In this document: positions 4,720 through 7,049 of the stretch, one piece after another
How the letters are laid out: each line of letters starts with the position of its first letter
How positions within the stretch are numbered: the stretch's first letter is position 1
Source: an uncultured Clostridia bacterium
Lineage (GTDB): Bacteria > Bacillota > Clostridia > Oscillospirales > Acutalibacteraceae
Direction: 5' to 3'
Length of the DNA: 7,049 nucleotides
Assembly (NCBI GenBank): GCA_946186535.1
Contig: CAMHNT010000117.1
Location: forward strand, 1 to 7,049
The notes under the pieces: model-generated
Told to the model about the DNA's origin: nothing
The model's input: only the letters and a program-made list of their open reading frames with translations
Databases searched by the model: none
Translations under genes and position numbers: made by a program

Positions 4720-5682
4720 GTGTCTTATAATATGAAAATAGTTATTCCCGACAGAAAAACGATATCGGACGGAGACATAGATTTTGAATGCTTCAGGGAT
4801 TTCGGCGAGGTCGTCGAATACGATCTCAGCGGCACGGAGCTTCTTCCGGAAAGGATAAAGGACGCAGATATTATTCTGTGCAACAAAACTCCGATGAACG
4901 AGAAAACTCTGGCTTCGGCTGAGAAGCTTAAATATATAGGTCTGTTCGCAACGGGTTACAATAATATCGATCTCGATTATACAAACCAACGCAATATAAC
5001 GGTCTGCAATGCTCCCGGATACTCGACCGACGCAGTCGCTCAGCATACATTTGCGCTTATCCTCGACCACTGTTCGAGAGTCGGCGAGTATAACGGATTT
5101 GTCCAAAGCGGCGAGTGGATAAAAGCGGACGTTTTTTCTCCGTTCGTATATCATATGAAAGAGCTTTCGGGGAAAACGCTCGGAATCGTAGGCTTCGGCA
5201 GTATCGGCAGGGCGGTGGCGAAAATTGCGCTTGCTTTTAATATGAAAGTTCTTGTTTTCTCACGCTCGGAAAAGGAACTCCCCGAGGGCACAGCTCAGGT
5301 GGATATTGAATCGCTTGTTTCTGAGAGCGATTTCGTCACGGTTCACTGTCCGCTCAATAGTGACAGCGAGAAAATGTTTGACCGTGAGCTCTTTAAAAGG
5401 TTTAAAAAAGGTTCGTTTTTTGTCAACACTGCAAGGGGCGGAGTTGTCGATGAGCTTGCTCTTAAGGAGGCTTTGGAGGACGGAACGCTTTCCGGAGCGG
5501 CGGTCGACGTTCTTGAAACAGAGCCGATGGCGGAGAACTGCCCTCTTCTCGGGGTGAAGAATCTGACGATTACTCCTCATGTTGCGTGGGCGCCGACAGA
5601 AACGAGGGAGAGGCTTATAGGTGTTGTTTACGGCAATCTGAAAGCTTTTCTCGACGGAAATCCCCGGAACGTGGTCTCCTGA
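4720..5682 (+). CDS. D-2-hydroxyacid dehydrogenase (NAD-dependent; glycerate/hydroxypyruvate type likely)
   Basis: Predicted 320-aa protein. GTG 4720 is chosen because GGAGGT (4708-4713) is 6 nt upstream; ATG 4732 would be too far from it, and the upstream ATG 4672 would bury the site. The fold has an N-terminal substrate-binding half followed by the Rossmann domain with GFGSIG (G158, G160, G163). Family catalytic residues are visible: R239 (TARGGVVDE), E268 (LETEP) and H287 (TPHVAWA). The enzyme reversibly reduces a 2-keto acid to the D-2-hydroxy acid with NAD(P)H in the cytoplasm. The sequence around GYNNID and NAPGYSTDAVAQHTFAL resembles glycerate dehydrogenase/hydroxypyruvate reductase proteins, but substrate cannot be fixed from sequence. 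About 320 aa is the usual length. It is separated by 199 bp from the kinase downstream, with no clear terminator between them. Confidence 0.93.
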   Translation: MSYNMKIVIPDRKTISDGDIDFECFRDFGEVVEYDLSGTELLPERIKDADIILCNKTPMNEKTLASAEKLKYIGLFATGYNNIDLDYTNQRNITVCNAPGYSTDAVAQHTFALILDHCSRVGEYNGFVQSGEWIKADVFSPFVYHMKELSGKTLGIVGFGSIGRAVAKIALAFNMKVLVFSRSEKELPEGTAQVDIESLVSESDFVTVHCPLNSDSEKMFDRELFKRFKKGSFFVNTARGGVVDELALKEALEDGTLSGAAVDVLETEPMAENCPLLGVKNLTITPHVAWAPTETRERLIGVVYGNLKAFLDGNPRNVVS

Positions 5683-5687
5683 AACTT

Positions 5688-5718
5688 TTTACATAAATAT
5701 AACAAATTGTCCTATAAT
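5688..5718 (+). promoter_or_regulatory. Candidate distal promoter for the glucokinase
   Basis: TTTACA (5688-5693), 19-bp spacer, TATAAT (5713-5718). Spacing is slightly long but both hexamers are strong. It begins immediately after the dehydrogenase stop codon. Confidence 0.4.
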
Positions 5719-5839
5719 CGGTAACAATATATTACAGGTTGCAACAAAATATTGCAGTAAATTTTGTTTGTTTGTTAAATATGCATAAGAAAAAAAGTGT
5801 AAATTTTACGTTTGGTCAATGGGAATTTTCAGATCTTTG

Positions 5840-5848
5840 TGGTATAAT
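5840..5848 (+). promoter_or_regulatory. Extended -10 promoter of the glucokinase
   Basis: TGG followed by perfect TATAAT (5843-5848), an extended -10. The -35 position (5820-5825, TGGGAA) is weak, as is usual for this promoter class. The transcript would start about 27 nt before the ATG at 5882. Confidence 0.6.
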
Positions 5849-5881
5849 GTAAACAGTAAAAACCGAAAGAAGTTGATTACG

Positions 5882-6841
5882 ATGTATTATGTTGGTATAG
5901 ATTTGGGCGGCACAAATATTGTTGCCGGAGTTGTTGACGAGAATTTCAATATTCTTGCGAAGGCTGACTGTAAAACCGCTGTTCCTCGCCCTGAGAGCGA
6001 GATTTGCGATTCAATGGCTTCTGTCACTATGCAGGCACTCGCTAAGGCAGAGGTTTCACTTGATGATGTTGAATGGGTAGGTATCGGCGTTCCCGGTGCT
6101 GTTGATCCTGAGACAGGTATTATAGAGTACTCCGCAAACTTCGGTTTCCATAACTGGAAAATCGTGAAGATGATGGAGGAAAGACTCGGCAAGAAGGTTC
6201 TTATCGAAAACGACGCTAACGCTGCGGCTTACGGTGAATATCTTGCAGGTGCGGCTAAGGGCAGCACGAATGCCGTTGCTATTACGCTCGGAACGGGCGT
6301 CGGCGGCGGTATCATTATTGACGGCAAGATCTACAGCGGCTCGAATAAGGCAGGAGCAGAGCTTGGTCACATGGTTATTGTTCATAACGGAAGACACTGC
6401 AATTGCGGCAGAAACGGATGCTGGGAGGCTTATGCGTCTGCTACAGGTCTTATTAATCTTACTAAAGAAGCTATCGAAAACGAGAATCCGCTTCAGTCAT
6501 TTATGTTGAAATCCGTAAACGGCGACGTAAGCAAGGTAAACGGCATAACTGCATTCAATGCTATGCGTGAGGGAGATAAAGTTGGTACGGCTGTTGTAAA
6601 GGAATATATTGGCTACCTTGCAACGGGTATCGTTAACGTAATAAATATTTTCCAGCCTGATGTTCTTTGCATCGGCGGCGGTATCAGCAAAGAGGGCGAC
6701 AGTCTCATCAATCCGCTTATGAAAATTGTTGAGAAAGAGCGCTACACAAAGCACAACGATAAGCAGACTCACGTTTGCGTTGCGAAACTCGGTAACGATG
6801 CAGGTGTTATCGGTGCCGCTTTACTTGGAAACCTGGAGTAA
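5882..6841 (+). CDS. glcK: ROK-family glucokinase
   Basis: Predicted 319-aa protein, starting at ATG 5882 with GAAAGAAG about 9 nt upstream; an in-frame ATG at 5819 precedes the promoter and is rejected. The N-terminal phosphate-binding motif is DLGGTNIVAGVVD, followed by GVPGAVDPETG. Probable catalytic D111 lies in ENDANAAAYGE. The ROK zinc site is intact: E160 and H163 in ELGH, and C173, C175, C180 in CNCGRNGCWE. The length fits the Firmicutes glucokinase branch. It would phosphorylate glucose to glucose-6-phosphate with ATP in the cytoplasm, feeding glycolysis from sugars or cellodextrin breakdown. A kinase for another hexose such as mannose or fructose is the main alternative. It lacks the extra N-terminal helix-turn-helix of ROK repressors. 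It has its own promoter and terminator and is probably monocistronic. Confidence 0.93.
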   Translation: MYYVGIDLGGTNIVAGVVDENFNILAKADCKTAVPRPESEICDSMASVTMQALAKAEVSLDDVEWVGIGVPGAVDPETGIIEYSANFGFHNWKIVKMMEERLGKKVLIENDANAAAYGEYLAGAAKGSTNAVAITLGTGVGGGIIIDGKIYSGSNKAGAELGHMVIVHNGRHCNCGRNGCWEAYASATGLINLTKEAIENENPLQSFMLKSVNGDVSKVNGITAFNAMREGDKVGTAVVKEYIGYLATGIVNVINIFQPDVLCIGGGISKEGDSLINPLMKIVEKERYTKHNDKQTHVCVAKLGNDAGVIGAALLGNLE

Positions 6842-6873
6842 TTTTACTCGCTGAAAATTTAATATGCTTAACT

Positions 6874-6938
6874 CACCTACGAAACGCACCACACAAAAAG
6901 GTTCCCACCTTTTGTTTCGTAGGTGTTTTATTTTTTCG
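6874..6938 (+). terminator. Terminator of the glucokinase
   Basis: Arms CACCTACGAAAC (6874-6885) and GTTTCGTAGGTG (6914-6925) are perfectly complementary over 12 bp and are followed by TTTTATTTTTTC. The interior holds a second, alternative hairpin (ACAAAAAGGT 6892-6901 with ACCTTTTGT 6907-6915) whose 3' arm overlaps the outer stem by two bases. Confidence 0.9.
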
Positions 6939-7015
6939 GTTAGTTTGTAAATAGCTATAAATGAGGAAATTTTAAGATTACACAAAAAAAGTCGGAAAGA
7001 GGACGGTTAAAGTTT

Positions 7016-7044
7016 TTGCCCAGCTTTTTTCAAAAAGCTGGCGG
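7016..7044. repeat. Direct repeat, copy 2 (truncated by window end)
   Basis: Identical over 29 bp to positions 1-29 and in the same orientation. The next bases (AGTCC) only partly match those after copy 1 (TTTCC). The rest of the element runs off the window. Between the glucokinase terminator and this repeat (6939-7015) I see no gene. Confidence 0.85.
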
Positions 7045-7049
7045 AGTCC

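Noticed and set aside
4540..5154. Minus-strand 204-codon frame overlapping the dehydrogenase
   Set aside because: It is antisense to the N-terminal half of a clear dehydrogenase and runs through the terminator at 4584-4633.

Overview
The window looks like chromosomal DNA from a low-to-moderate GC Gram-positive bacterium of the class Clostridia. The evidence is strong GGAGGT-type ribosome binding sites, GTG starts, AT-rich intergenic regions with rho-independent terminators, a SpoIIQ-like M23 protein, a ROK-family glucokinase and class III-signal (type IV) pilins. A Ruminococcus-like (Oscillospiraceae) source is my inference, from the style of the palindromic intergenic repeats and from the known type IV pilin-like proteins of Ruminococcus albus. 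It has not been tested by a search.

Layout. Positions 1-552 are non-coding and carry a tandem array of hairpins; the first 29 bases recur as a direct repeat at 7016-7044. Next is a membrane-anchored M23/LytM protein (553-1347, +), followed by a long structured terminator. The centre (about 1624-4581) is a symmetrical locus: a pilin gene on the minus strand (1747-2241), a tyrosine recombinase on the minus strand (2517-3530) and a second pilin gene on the plus strand (3961-4449). The two pilin genes point outward. Their promoter-proximal parts form a 230-bp perfect inverted repeat (2101-2330 / 3872-4101), and their terminators and 3' flanks are also homologous. To the right lie a D-2-hydroxyacid dehydrogenase (4720-5682, +) and a ROK glucokinase (5882-6841, +) with a strong terminator.

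The main result is that the central locus has the architecture of a phase-variable pilin switch. The segment between the inverted repeats encodes its own site-specific recombinase. The right-hand pilin has a full sigma-A-type promoter (TTGACT, 17 bp, TATTAT). Its -10 lies inside the inverted repeat, while its -35 lies just outside it, on the central segment. The left-hand pilin has the identical -10, leader and ribosome binding site, but the sequence at the -35 position is TACAGT. Inverting the central segment would move the -35 to the left gene, switching expression from one pilin to the other. The two pilins share an almost identical N-terminal half and differ in the C-terminal half, roughly 60% identical by eye, which would be the surface-exposed part. 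A palindrome with a 9-nt asymmetric spacer in each leader is a candidate crossover site. Tandem 11-bp repeats on both sides of the recombinase are candidate arm-type binding sites. Inversion itself is inferred, not observed.

The flanking metabolic genes (2-hydroxyacid reduction, glucose phosphorylation) and the M23 protein have no evident functional link to the pilin switch and are separated from it by terminators.
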